64,000 nt of DNA from Sphingomicrobium sp. Lineage in GTDB: Bacteria; Pseudomonadota; Alphaproteobacteria; Sphingomonadales; Sphingomonadaceae. Location: NCBI GenBank assembly GCA_030447545.1, contig JAUJOV010000008.1, positions 1 to 64,000 of the forward strand. Direction: 5' to 3'. Both the position numbers and the translations under genes were made by a program. This document shows positions 53,511-62,847 of this stretch, one piece after another (within the stretch, counting starts at the first letter, position 1; each line of letters begins with the position of its first letter). The notes beneath the pieces are model-generated. The model was given only the letters and a program-made list of their open reading frames with translations, had not been told where the DNA came from and made no database searches.

Positions 53511-54174
53511 TCGGCCTGCGTTGCCACGCAGACTGACCGCCGAAGCCGTTGGCGCTTTCTTCCTGTTCGCGACGGTGATCGGCTCAGGCATCATGGCCGA
53601 GAACCTGTCGCGTGGCAGCGAGGCGGTCGCGCTCCTCGCCAACACCATTGCCACGGGCGCAATCCTGTTCGTGCTGATCACCATGCTCGGCCCCATCTCG
53701 GGGGCGCACATGAACCCGGCCGTCAGCCTCGTCGCCGCCGCTCGCGGCGAGCTTCGCTGGGCCGACGCCGCGCTCTACGTCCTCGCCCAGCTCACCTTTG
53801 GAATCCTCGGCGCGTGGGCGGCGCACCTGATGTTCGACCTGCCGACCCTGCAACTGTCGGTGAAGGCGCGAACCGGCCTGGGCCAATGGACTGGCGAGGC
53901 GATCGCCACATTCGGCCTGATCCTGACCATCCTGGGCACCGTCCGCCACCGCGCGCAGTGGGTCCCGGCGAGCGTCGCCCTCTACATCACTTCCGCCTAT
54001 TGGTTCACCTCATCGACCAGCTTTGCCAATCCGGCGATCACCGTCGCGCGCAGCCTCTCCGACACCTTCGCCGGGATTGCTCCAGCCGATGTGCCGCTGT
54101 TCGTCGTCGCCCAACTGATAGGAGCAGCGTTGGCCGCGCTGCTCGCAAAGTTCCTCTTTGATGAACCGAGGTGA
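53503..54174 (+). CDS. MIP family channel (AqpS-like aquaglyceroporin)
   Basis: GPISGAHMNPAVSLVAAARGE and second pore loop SSTSFANPAITVARSLSDTFAGI; overlaps arsC. Confidence 0.88.
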   Translation: MPDRPALPRRLTAEAVGAFFLFATVIGSGIMAENLSRGSEAVALLANTIATGAILFVLITMLGPISGAHMNPAVSLVAAARGELRWADAALYVLAQLTFGILGAWAAHLMFDLPTLQLSVKARTGLGQWTGEAIATFGLILTILGTVRHRAQWVPASVALYITSAYWFTSSTSFANPAITVARSLSDTFAGIAPADVPLFVVAQLIGAALAALLAKFLFDEPR

Positions 54175-54175
54175 A

Positions 54176-54201
54176 TGTCCGCATCGGGTCGAAAGCAGAC
54201 A
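54176..54201 (+). repeat. R palindromic repeat downstream of aquaporin gene
   Basis: tgtccgcatcgggtcgaaagcagaca. Confidence 0.8.
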
Positions 54202-54405
54202 TTAGCTCGAACTCGGATCAGGTTTGAACCGGGGCGAGACAAGCGTGCGGACGATGATGAAAAGCCCCTCGTCGTTGGGATCGTACCCGGCAGCGATGAT
54301 CGCTTCCTCCTGGCTTTGCCCTTCGTGACACCGCACCCGAACGACGCGCTGGACCGGCATGTGCTTGGCCTCCAGGTCGGCCACCCTCGCATCAAGCCGC
54401 TTCAT
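54202..54405 (-). CDS. Small coiled-coil paralog 1
   Basis: MKRLDARVADLEAKHMPVQRVVRVRCHEGQSQEEAIIAAGYDPNDEGLFIIVRTLV. Confidence 0.6.
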   Translation of the reverse strand: MKRLDARVADLEAKHMPVQRVVRVRCHEGQSQEEAIIAAGYDPNDEGLFIIVRTLVSPRFKPDPSSS

Positions 54406-54592
54406 CGTGACGCCCCGGCACCAGAAAGATGACGTTGACGTGGTCGCATTCCGGGATTGGCCGCCCGTAGCGAGCCAGGGCCTCCGCCTCGGTTTCCCCT
54501 AGCTCCATCCCGATTATGTGAACCTCAGTCGGCGGCATCGGCGGAATGAACCGCGCTTCCAGACCTTCCACACGCTTTCGAAGCTGCATCAT
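54392..54592 (-). CDS. Small coiled-coil paralog 2
   Basis: MMQLRKRVEGLEARFIPPMPPTEVHIIGMELGETEAEALARYGRPIPECDHVNVIFLVPG. Confidence 0.6.
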   Translation of the reverse strand: MMQLRKRVEGLEARFIPPMPPTEVHIIGMELGETEAEALARYGRPIPECDHVNVIFLVPGRHDEAA

Positions 54593-54750
54593 TTCCTCCA
54601 GGACACGATGAGAACATTGTCGTCGGCACGGCAGCCGGCCACGGCGAGCGCTTGCGCATCCATATGTTCCGGCTCCGCCCAAACTATGCGGCGAGCCTTG
54701 TGAGGCGCCCGCGCCTCCAGGCCAGCGACCCTCTTCTGCAAATGTCTCAC
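54589..54750 (-). CDS. Small coiled-coil paralog 3 (GTG start, 53 aa, not in ORF track)
   Basis: VRHLQKRVAGLEARAPHKARRIVWAEPEHMDAQALAVAGCRADDNVLIVSWRK; GTGA overlap upstream, ATGATGA overlap downstream. Confidence 0.5.
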   Translation of the reverse strand: MRHLQKRVAGLEARAPHKARRIVWAEPEHMDAQALAVAGCRADDNVLIVSWRK

Positions 54751-55190
54751 TTCGCTTTCTCCAATGCTGTGATGCGGCTCTCCAGATCGCCCGCCTCAAC
54801 GATGGCCTTGTGCGCCGTCAGCAACACCATGACCCGGGCCGCTTCGTCGGGCGTAACTTCGCCTGCCGCGACGGCACTCAGAAGCGCCGCAGATGCGCCC
54901 ACAGCGTCGGCAGCAGACTTGACCGGTGGCAGCGCCACGGAGATCGGCGCGTCCTTGCGCGCTGGCGCGATGCGATCGAGGCACAACCGAAGCGCTACGC
55001 CGTCCCCCTCCAGAGCCTTGTCGATGGCCTTCCGAGTCAGAGCCTCGTGTTCGCCTTCGAGCAGTTCCTCCACGGCGCGAGTAACACGATGACGGGTTCC
55101 GGCAGCCTTGCCAGCGGGATTGCCGCTGACCCCTACCTGGAACCTTCCGCCCTGCTTTCGTCCTGCATTTGCAGGCTTATCGTCGTTCAT
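54747..55190 (-). CDS. DUF5681 domain protein
   Basis: MNDDKPANAGRKQGGRFQVGVSGNPAGKAAGTRHRVTRAVEELLEGE. Confidence 0.75.
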   Translation of the reverse strand: MNDDKPANAGRKQGGRFQVGVSGNPAGKAAGTRHRVTRAVEELLEGEHEALTRKAIDKALEGDGVALRLCLDRIAPARKDAPISVALPPVKSAADAVGASAALLSAVAAGEVTPDEAARVMVLLTAHKAIVEAGDLESRITALEKAK

Positions 55191-55678
55191 GTGCCAAGCT
55201 CCCACAGCAGCCGAGTTCCGCTTGTGTCGCCCCGATGGAGGTATGACCGACCGCCGCCCTCATCTTCGACGGTCGCGAAGCCTTCACAGATCGCCAGCAC
55301 GCGCCGGCCACCTAGTTTGACAGCCAAACCGTCAGCGTCAGGATTGCCCTCAGGATCAGTGACAACGCCGAACAAATCGAGGGGCGTCCAGCCGAGGGCC
55401 AAGGCCTGTGCTGCCCACCCATCCGACACCAGCCGCAACGCATCGGTAACGCATTCCTGCCAGGATGCAGGATCGCAGCGCTTGGGCGGTGACATGGATT
55501 CGAGCTGCTCCAGGCCAACCGGCAAGGTGCTCTCCAGACCGCCCGCTAAAGTCGCTAAAGCTGCTAAAGTCTGTCCCGGTTTAGCGGGATTAGCAACTTT
55601 AGCAGGGGTCGAGCCTTCCGGTGCGTCGGTCTCGCGACCCCACTTGTCAGGATCAAAGTCGAGCAGCCGAGCCATCAT
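55187..55678 (-). CDS. Hypothetical protein containing embedded iteron-like DNA
   Basis: MMARLLDFDPDKWGRE...; ATGA overlap with DUF5681 gene. Confidence 0.6.
   Translation of the reverse strand: MMARLLDFDPDKWGRETDAPEGSTPAKVANPAKPGQTLAALATLAGGLESTLPVGLEQLESMSPPKRCDPASWQECVTDALRLVSDGWAAQALALGWTPLDLFGVVTDPEGNPDADGLAVKLGGRRVLAICEGFATVEDEGGGRSYLHRGDTSGTRLLWELGT
55544..55604. repeat. Iteron-like 9-mer array within a coding region
   Basis: cgctaaagt cgctaaagc tgctaaagt, then inverted tttagcg, ttagca, actttagca. Confidence 0.6.
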
Positions 55679-55685
55679 GCGCCTC

Positions 55686-57224
55686 TCAGGAAAAGACTTC
55701 GCGCCAGGGAACGCCGCGGACCTTGTGTGTCCCCTCCACCATCACGCCCCAGCCATCTTCGATGAGAACGGCGACGGCGCGGCTTGCGACCTCCTGGTGA
55801 CGGATGCTGTTGGGACCCAGCTGGTAAAGGTCCGGCAGAGAGAAGAGGCGCCCGTCTGACACGTCGTCGCGCAACGACCACTCACCGCGCAGCCACTCAA
55901 GCGCGGCTTCAGCCAGTTTCACGTCCTCCGGGATATACCCAACCTCAGCGAGCCGCAGCGCTTCCCCGAGATACCATTGAGCAAGCTTGATTCCCCGAGC
56001 CAGTGTCTCGCGATCGAGCTCCGGCACGTCGAGGTCTTCGAAGAGAGCCAGCACAGCAGCGAGGCGAGCCGCATGTTCGGGGATCTTGTTTGCCAGCCCC
56101 TGCACCGGACGAAGGTTTCCACGCGGCCCTAGCTGGCGCTCCAGCGCGTCCGCAAAGTCCCGCCACATCGCCTGAGCCTCGGCAGTCATAGGGAGGTCAC
56201 GAGGGTCCAGTTCGGCGACCGTTCCCTCGACCACCCGAGGTTTGCGCTCGAGGGCGCTTAACACCCGAGAGCCGAAAACAACGAGGTTAGGACGAGCATC
56301 GGCTGATGGCTCCCGAAAGAGCCGCGTGCCAGCAATCGACCGAGGGGCGGCCACTAAGAGCCGCGAGAACAAGCCTTGGTCCCGCAGGGTCTCGTCGGCT
56401 AGCCACCGCGCCGCGGCTTCGGGCTGGAGCATCAAGTGAAGTGAGACACGCCGACTATAAAGAACCGTTGCACCGTCGAGTGACCGCAGCCGCTTGACCG
56501 GCGCACCATCCCACAGCTGCGAGAAGCCCGCAGCCGATTTCAGCACGTTCTCCTTCGACATGCCGACGCCGCCGACGAACATTCCGCCTTCGTCGGAGAA
56601 CAGGCCCATGGAGGGCTGACCGATGGCCAGGTATTTGTGCAGACCCTCGAGGGTCGGCTCTGGGAACGACACGACCGCGTCAAGCGGCGGGTTGGGTGGG
56701 TTGCCGACAGCCTCCAGGGCTGTTGCGATCTCATTGCGCCCACCATCCTTGCCCTTGGACTTGGCAACTGCTCGCGCGGCCTCGAACGCCTCTTTGTCAT
56801 TTTGGTATTCGGCTTTTGCCTGCACCAAAACATCAGCGAGGTTGCGCTCGTGCTTCGCCAACCCCCAACCAAGCTCCTTGTCGGCAGCAGACTTGCGATC
56901 ACCGGAACTCGCCACGGACAGCAAGAACAGCGACAGCGGCCGGCCGTGCCCAGTAGGCAGCACGACGTTGGCATGAGCTTGAACCGCGAGCGCAGCATGG
57001 GAGAGCGCTGACTGAGCGCAAATCTCAAGCGGCGCCTGGATAATGTCGTGAGCGCCCTTGACCGCGCCGGATATGACCCCGCCAAGCGCCTCCACCGGAT
57101 ACGGTTCCGCTTCGCGCAGCTCGCGGCGCAGAGGGCGTGGAGGCTCCTGCCCAAGAACTTCAGCATTCGAGAATGCGGCCTCGAATGCTGTTGCCGCAGC
57201 CGCGGCTCCGTAGCTACGCGGCAT
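55686..57224 (-). CDS. DUF3987 domain protein (replication/helicase-like)
   Basis: 512 aa; CAQSALSHAALAVQAHANVVLPTGHGRPLSLFLLSVASSGDRKSAADKE. Confidence 0.75.
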   Translation of the reverse strand: MPRSYGAAAAATAFEAAFSNAEVLGQEPPRPLRRELREAEPYPVEALGGVISGAVKGAHDIIQAPLEICAQSALSHAALAVQAHANVVLPTGHGRPLSLFLLSVASSGDRKSAADKELGWGLAKHERNLADVLVQAKAEYQNDKEAFEAARAVAKSKGKDGGRNEIATALEAVGNPPNPPLDAVVSFPEPTLEGLHKYLAIGQPSMGLFSDEGGMFVGGVGMSKENVLKSAAGFSQLWDGAPVKRLRSLDGATVLYSRRVSLHLMLQPEAAARWLADETLRDQGLFSRLLVAAPRSIAGTRLFREPSADARPNLVVFGSRVLSALERKPRVVEGTVAELDPRDLPMTAEAQAMWRDFADALERQLGPRGNLRPVQGLANKIPEHAARLAAVLALFEDLDVPELDRETLARGIKLAQWYLGEALRLAEVGYIPEDVKLAEAALEWLRGEWSLRDDVSDGRLFSLPDLYQLGPNSIRHQEVASRAVAVLIEDGWGVMVEGTHKVRGVPWREVFS

Positions 57225-57771
57225 TGGCCAACTCCATCACTCTGATTTGCGGGAGCCGCGAAGGCTGGCTCAGGGCCGCCTCAAGGCACGACGCCAACTC
57301 CGCGTTTGCACACGCGATGGAAGGTATTTCAGAGAGGTATCGAAGCTCCGGCGCGTCCCAATCGAGCACGCAGAGACCATCAGCCCCGGCGCGTAACCAA
57401 TCCAGCGGCGAGACGTGCAGGCTGACAGGATCGCCCCACGTCAGGCGTTCTAGGCCGTGTTCCAGCCCGAGTGCCCAACCGAGCCCGGTCCGCAGCAACC
57501 ATGTCGTAGGATCGGCCGACCGGAAGGCGCAGAGGTCGATTAGCTCGCCGTTCTCGTGCACCGGCAGGACAAGGTGAAGCGGCCCCTCGCCTGGGTAATA
57601 CAGACCATCGCCGGCATCGAAGGCGTGAGTAACGCCCCACCCCCAATGGTGCCGCCGCAATTCAGCAACCGTGTTCAGCGACACGCCGAGGCCGATCAGC
57701 GCTTTGGCGTGGGCGAGGGAGGACGCTTTCGCAGCTTCCTTCATTTCTACGTCCAGATCGGCCGCGCTCAT
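57214..57771 (-). CDS. Hypothetical protein, possibly primase/toprim-like
   Basis: MSAADLDVEMKEAAKASSLAHAKALIGLGVSLNTVAELRRHHWGWGVTHAFDAGDGLYYPGEGPLHLVLPV. Confidence 0.45.
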   Translation of the reverse strand: MSAADLDVEMKEAAKASSLAHAKALIGLGVSLNTVAELRRHHWGWGVTHAFDAGDGLYYPGEGPLHLVLPVHENGELIDLCAFRSADPTTWLLRTGLGWALGLEHGLERLTWGDPVSLHVSPLDWLRAGADGLCVLDWDAPELRYLSEIPSIACANAELASCLEAALSQPSRLPQIRVMELANAA

Positions 57772-58007
57772 TTGCGCCTCCGTTCTACCTTGGAGGCAAT
57801 CTCGAGGAGCCGTGTCCGTTGGGGCTCTGATAGCTGTGAGAGCTTGGCTACGGCGTCGAGGAACCACCGTTCGCCCGGCGTCAGAAGCGCCGCGAAGCCA
57901 AGCGCCGTGCGCGCCATTACCTGGTGCGACTGACGGACGGACTGAGCGGCATTGAGAGCGGCGACAAAACGCAGCAGCTCGGGGGTTACGGCGCTCATCG
58001 CCGCCAC
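57768..58007 (-). CDS. Small hypothetical protein
   Basis: MSAVTPELLRFVAALNAAQSVRQSHQVMARTALGFAALLTPGERWFLDAVAKLSQ; coupled operon. Confidence 0.5.
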   Translation of the reverse strand: MAAMSAVTPELLRFVAALNAAQSVRQSHQVMARTALGFAALLTPGERWFLDAVAKLSQLSEPQRTRLLEIASKVERRRK

Positions 58008-58207
58008 CCTTCACGCCGTCTGCGTTCGCGATGCTGCCACGCCTCGATCGCTGCGATAAGGGACTGGGCGAAGCGTTGCGCAGACCGCGCTTCAGGGCTA
58101 TCTGTGTCAATCCCAAGGCCGACCAAGCTGGGGACACGGAGGCGCGCAGGGCGATTACGCTCGGCGCGCCTTTCTCTTGCGGGCGAGGGCCCAAGATGAT
58201 CGCGCAT
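57995..58207 (-). CDS. Small hypothetical protein
   Basis: 70 aa, overlaps neighbour in coupled operon. Confidence 0.4.
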   Translation of the reverse strand: MRDHLGPSPARERRAERNRPARLRVPSLVGLGIDTDSPEARSAQRFAQSLIAAIEAWQHRERRRREGWRR

Positions 58208-58208
58208 T

Positions 58209-58496
58209 TCACGCGGCCACCGAGGTTGATGCGACCGCGCGGGCGTTCATCCACTCATCAAGGTCCGCCACCCGATACCTCACGGCCTTGCGCGAATACC
58301 GGACGAAGCGGGGTCCGCCGCCCCGACAACGCAAACCCTCTAAGGTTTTTTCTGCGAGACCCGTGTAGAGCGCCGCCTGCGATGTATCGAGAGCGGGGGC
58401 GAGACCGGAAAGAAGCAACTCCGCTCCAGCATCTCGCGCCCTTCGTGCTTGCCGGTTGATCGGCACAGCGTCCGATGCGCATGTAGTGTTTTCCAA
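58209..58496 (-). CDS. AlpA/excisionase-like helix-turn-helix protein
   Basis: LDTSQAALYTGLAEKTLEGLRCRGGGPRFVRYSRKAVRYRVADLDEWMNARAVAST. Confidence 0.8.
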   Translation of the reverse strand: MENTTCASDAVPINRQARRARDAGAELLLSGLAPALDTSQAALYTGLAEKTLEGLRCRGGGPRFVRYSRKAVRYRVADLDEWMNARAVASTSVAA

Positions 58497-58569
58497 GGTA
58501 TTCCCTCCTTGAGCAGCGCCACCGCCAACCGTGGGGGGCTATGGAGGGAATGAAACACGGCAGGCTCAC

Positions 58570-58665
58570 AGCCACGAATGAGCCACGCTAAAACAGCGAG
58601 GGTGCGCGTATGCGTCCGAGGGGGGCGCGGCTGGGTGTGGCTGTTACCGTGGCTGAGACGTGGCT
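58570..58665. promoter_or_regulatory. Phased GTGGCT/AGCCAC motif array
   Basis: AGCCAC at 58570 and 58581; GTGGCT at 58637, 58649, 58660. Confidence 0.45.
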
Positions 58666-59395
58666 AAGCCCACTCGCCTCGGTTAAACCTGGTCAACCAC
58701 CTTTTGAAGGCCGACAGCTGGTACGGCTTCACGGGCGGATGCTCTTTGCGGCACAGAGTCACATAGACGCCGTGCATGTCTTCTTGAGTGCGGTAGTGCT
58801 CACCCCCCTCTAACAGCCATTCGTTCGGCACCGCGTATCTCTGGATGAACTTTCGAAGAACCTTGCGCCTAAGCGAATCCTTCGAAGTCCGCTTGCGCGA
58901 AGGAGCCGGCGCCACAGGTGAAGACACGAGAGCAGGCCACACCGCCGTTAAATCGCTGCGCTTAAATCTCACCAAGCGCCAATAGTCTGAGTCCGCGCAC
59001 GCGCTTTCGCCGGCATTCAAGAGTTGGTTTAGGGATTGCTCGCCATTGGGGCTGGCCACCCTGATCCCGTCGCATAGCTCCTCGAGCTTTGCTCCAACCC
59101 AGTCGTTGCAACCTACTGCTTGGTAACCCGATTGCCCAGATCGCAAGCCCAAGGCCACTGGTTTCCCTGTCGTGCAGTGTTCGGCCAACTCGTTGAAAAT
59201 GGTCCCCACGGTGGGCTTGCCGTCGTCCAGAAGTGCCTGTTCAAGCCAAAACCAAGCAACGATCCCACGGCAGCCGCCGCTTCCGAGTTCGACATCCGCA
59301 GCGCGCTGACGTTGCGCTTCATCCGCCCAAGCCCAATCCCGTGAGCCGATCCACGCGATAGCTTCGAGTAGCCCAACCATGGAGCTGACACTCAT
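58664..59395 (-). CDS. Hypothetical protein between alpA and integrase
   Basis: 243 aa; ATGA overlap with integrase stop. Confidence 0.55.
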   Translation of the reverse strand: MSVSSMVGLLEAIAWIGSRDWAWADEAQRQRAADVELGSGGCRGIVAWFWLEQALLDDGKPTVGTIFNELAEHCTTGKPVALGLRSGQSGYQAVGCNDWVGAKLEELCDGIRVASPNGEQSLNQLLNAGESACADSDYWRLVRFKRSDLTAVWPALVSSPVAPAPSRKRTSKDSLRRKVLRKFIQRYAVPNEWLLEGGEHYRTQEDMHGVYVTLCRKEHPPVKPYQLSAFKRWLTRFNRGEWA

Positions 59396-60684
59396 GCCCG
59401 GGCCGCCTGGATCGGAACAACCCTCCCTTTGGTATCACTGGACAGCAGCGCTTCGACATGACGCGCCCACGCATTGAGAGATGCCGTCTTTTCGTCGCGA
59501 TATTCGTGAAGCTGATAGACCGCCGCGAGCCCACCCCGCTTGCCGGATACGTGGTTTAGAACCGCCTCAGTGTGTTCAATTGGAAAGCCGAGCGCCTGGC
59601 ACCCCGTCGCCACCGATCGCCGAAGATCATGAAAAACCCAGGGCTCAAGAGGCAGGGGAAGATCACCGGACTGCTTCACCCGCTCTTGTATCAGCCGATC
59701 GAGCCGGGTCTTGAGCTTGGAGAAGCCGGAAATGGGCGAGCGCCCGTTGGTGGAGAACACCACCCCCTTCCGCTGCGCCTTGTCAGGCTGGACGCTCTCC
59801 AAAATAGCAACGGCCTGGGGAGGCAGGGGAACCAGATGCTCCCGAGCGTTTTTGGTGCGGCCGGCGGGAATGATCCACGTCGCCGTCGCGAGATCCACTT
59901 CTTCCCAGCGCATCTCTGCAACTTCGCGCAGGCGCTGGCCCAGCAGCAGGAGGAGCCGCAGAAAGGAAGCCCAAGGCTCTCCGGCATCTCCCGCGGCCTG
60001 CCAGACCACCACAAGCTCAGGTCCCCTGAGGACCCGCTGACGCCTTCCTTCCAGATGGGGCGGGCCCATCCCCTCCATTGGCGAGGCGGCAAGATCACCG
60101 CGGTTGACCGCGAAAGCCAGCATCTTCCTCAGCCATTTGTGCGCCTTATTGGCCGCTGACCCGCTGCGCTCACCTACAAGATCAAGGCAGGCTTGGATCT
60201 CGGATCGCCGAAGCGCCTTTAATGACTTCGCGCCAAGGTGCGGCACAATGTCGCGGCGGAACACCGAGCGTATGTCGCCGACGCTCCGCAGCTTCTTCCT
60301 TTCGGCGTGAAGGCGGATGAACGTCTCGACGTAGCTTGCGACAGCCAACCGCTCAGCTTCCGCCTTCGTCTCCACCGCCGCCGCCAGACTCGCCCTGTCG
60401 GCATCCATCGGGTCCACCTTCTTGCGGACCAGCTCCAACAGGTCGGTCGCCCGCTCCCGCGCCTTGTCGGCCGTCCAGGGCGACCCGTGCTTGCCGATCG
60501 TATAGCGTCGGGTAGGTTGTCCCCGCCCTCCTATGCGGTACTGTACGAGGTACGACCGCGCGCCGGTTGGCGTGACCATGACCCCGAACCCCTTGAGCTG
60601 ATCGTCCCACAAATAAGCGCGCTTTCCCGCGGGGGGCGTCTGCACGGCTTCCACCGCACGCTTTGTGATCCGGCCCGTTCCCAT
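59392..60684 (-). CDS. Tyrosine site-specific integrase (P4-like)
   Basis: LTKRAVEAVQTP-like N-terminus; LLLLLGQRLREVAEMRWEEVDL; HDLRRSVATGCQALGFPIEHTEAVLNHVSG. Confidence 0.93.
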   Translation of the reverse strand: MGTGRITKRAVEAVQTPPAGKRAYLWDDQLKGFGVMVTPTGARSYLVQYRIGGRGQPTRRYTIGKHGSPWTADKARERATDLLELVRKKVDPMDADRASLAAAVETKAEAERLAVASYVETFIRLHAERKKLRSVGDIRSVFRRDIVPHLGAKSLKALRRSEIQACLDLVGERSGSAANKAHKWLRKMLAFAVNRGDLAASPMEGMGPPHLEGRRQRVLRGPELVVVWQAAGDAGEPWASFLRLLLLLGQRLREVAEMRWEEVDLATATWIIPAGRTKNAREHLVPLPPQAVAILESVQPDKAQRKGVVFSTNGRSPISGFSKLKTRLDRLIQERVKQSGDLPLPLEPWVFHDLRRSVATGCQALGFPIEHTEAVLNHVSGKRGGLAAVYQLHEYRDEKTASLNAWARHVEALLSSDTKGRVVPIQAARA

Positions 60685-60830
60685 TTCGTACCTGTCATAA
60701 CCGGATAAGCACGGCAGAACAAGCTATGGCGGGCTATGGCGGAGCAAATAAGAGGATTCCTCCAGGAAACGGCCAGTTCCGGTCAAACCACAGCGGGGAA
60801 TGGCAGAGCATGGATTGGACGGATCACAGA

Positions 60831-60878
60831 CTTGGTAAGGCTGAGGTCGTGAGTTCAATCCTCACCGGCAGCACCATT
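60831..60878 (+). repeat. Distal att copy (tRNA 3' half)
   Basis: 48/48 identity to 41180-41227. Confidence 0.92.
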
Positions 60879-60949
60879 TTCGCGCGCAGCCAGTCCGGGG
60901 GACTGGCGAGCACGAAAATCCGCCGGATGGCGTGAGGACATAAAACTCA

Positions 60950-62735
60950 TCACAGCGGCGCACACGCCCGCTCCAGCCAGACCTTCTCCTCGCCTTCCAG
61001 CCTCGCCCCGATCTTCGCCACAACCTGCGAATGATAGCCGTTCAGCCACTCGAGCTCGGCGTCTGAAAGCATTTCCCTCACCACCAGCCGCCGCTCGATC
61101 GGCGCGAAGGTCAGCGTCTCGAACTCGAGCAGCTCCTTCTCCGCGCCCTCGATCTCGCGCTCGACGACCAGCACCAGATTCTCGATCCGGATGCCGTACT
61201 CGCCGGTCTTGTAATATCCGGGCTCGTTCGACAGGATCATGCCGGCGCGCAGCGGCTCATCCCCGCCCGGCTGGACGCTTCCCACCGGTGAGATGCGCTG
61301 CGGCCCCTCGTGCACGCTCAGGAAGCTGCCGACGCCGTGGCCCGTGCCATGTGCATAGTCGAGCCCCGCCTCCCACAGCGGCCGGCGAGCGAAGCTGTCG
61401 AGCTGGCTTCCGCGCGTGCCCTTCGGGAACATCGCGGTGGCCACCGCGATGTGGCCCTTCAGGACTCGCGTGAAGCGGTCACGCATCTCGTCGGTCGGCT
61501 CGCCGATCGGCACGGTGCGGGTGATGTCGGTGGTTCCGTCGACATATTGCCCGCCCGAATCGACCAGATAAAGCGTGCCCGGCTCGAGCTTGCGGTTGGT
61601 CTTCTCGCTCGATCGATAGTGGACGATCGCGCCGTTCGGCCCCGCGCCGGAAATCGTGTCGAACGACAGGTCGCGAAGCTCGGGCGCCTCGGCGCGAAGG
61701 TCGTGGAGCCGCTCGGACGCACTCAGCTCGTCCACTTGGCCGCTGGGCGCCTCCGCCTCGACCCAGCGCAGGAAGCGCGCGATCGCCGCTCCGTCACGCT
61801 CCTGCGCGGCGCGCTGGCCGGCGATCTCCTGCGGGTTCTTGCAGGCCTTCGGCAGGATCGTCGGGTCGCGGACGGCAATCACCTTCGCCCCGGCGCGCTC
61901 GAGCGCCTCGAAGATCGCCGCCACGGCGCGCTCCGGGTCCACCGCAACGGTCTTGCCGGAGAATTCGCCGAGCGCCGCTTCGAATTGCGAGCGGTCATGA
62001 AGGCGAACGCCATTGCCCAGGTGCTGGCGAACCTCGGCGTCGACCTTCTCCGGCTCCACGAACAGGTCGGCAGTCCCGTCGGCGTGCACAAGAGCGAAGG
62101 CGAGGGCGACAGGCGTCCGCGCGACGTCCTGCCCACGCACGTTGAACGCCCAGGCAATCGAGTCGAGCGCGGAGAGCACGGCCGCATCGGCAGCCTGTTT
62201 TTCTGCCAGTCGGCGACTTCCTGGCGTTTGTCGGCCGATGAGCGGCCGGCATATTGGTCCGTGAACGACCAGGCGCGCCTTCGACGCCTCGGGCCGGTCG
62301 CGCCATACCTTGTCGATCGGGTTCTGCTCGACGGCCACCAGCTTGGTGCGGCCGGCCAGCGCCTCGCCGCGCGCTTCACCCATTCGCGGCTGTGCAGCCA
62401 CGGGTCGTAGCCGATGCGCGCGCCGTCCGGTGCATGCTCCTTCAGCCACTCCGCGACGCTGTCTCGGGCACAGACTGGTACTGCCAGTGCTGAGCGTCCA
62501 CTTGGCTACGCACCTGCAGGGTGTAGCGCCCGTCGACGAAGATCGCCGCTTCCTGCGGCAGCACCACGGCCGAGCCGGCCGACCCCTCGAACCCGGTCAG
62601 CCAGGCGAGCCGCTGGGCATAGGTCCCGACATATTCGCTCATATGCTCGTCGGTCAGCGGAACGACGAAGCCGTCGAGCCGGTCGGCTTTCAACTGCTCG
62701 CGAAGAGCGTTCAGGCGGTCAGCATAGGTGGACAT
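60950..62735 (-). pseudogene. Aminopeptidase P family M24B protein, frameshifted near 62.2-62.45 kb
   Basis: MSTYADRLNALREQLKADRLDGFVVPLTDEHMSEYVGTYAQRLAWLTGFEGSAG (62442-62735) plus ORF 60950-62449 with YLVDSGGQYVDGTTDITRTV, GTGHGVGSFLSVHEGPQ. Confidence 0.85.
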
Positions 62736-62847
62736 GCGCGCTTCCTAAGCCTGCGCACAAGCCGCAACAAGCGCCCCGCGCCAATCGGGTCGCCGGCGCG
62801 GCATTTGCGGACATCAGGCAGTTTGAACCGCCACGGCCCCTATCCGT

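Noticed and set aside
60726-60935. ORF with LGKAEVVSSILTGSTI
   Set aside because: Translation through the attR tRNA fragment.
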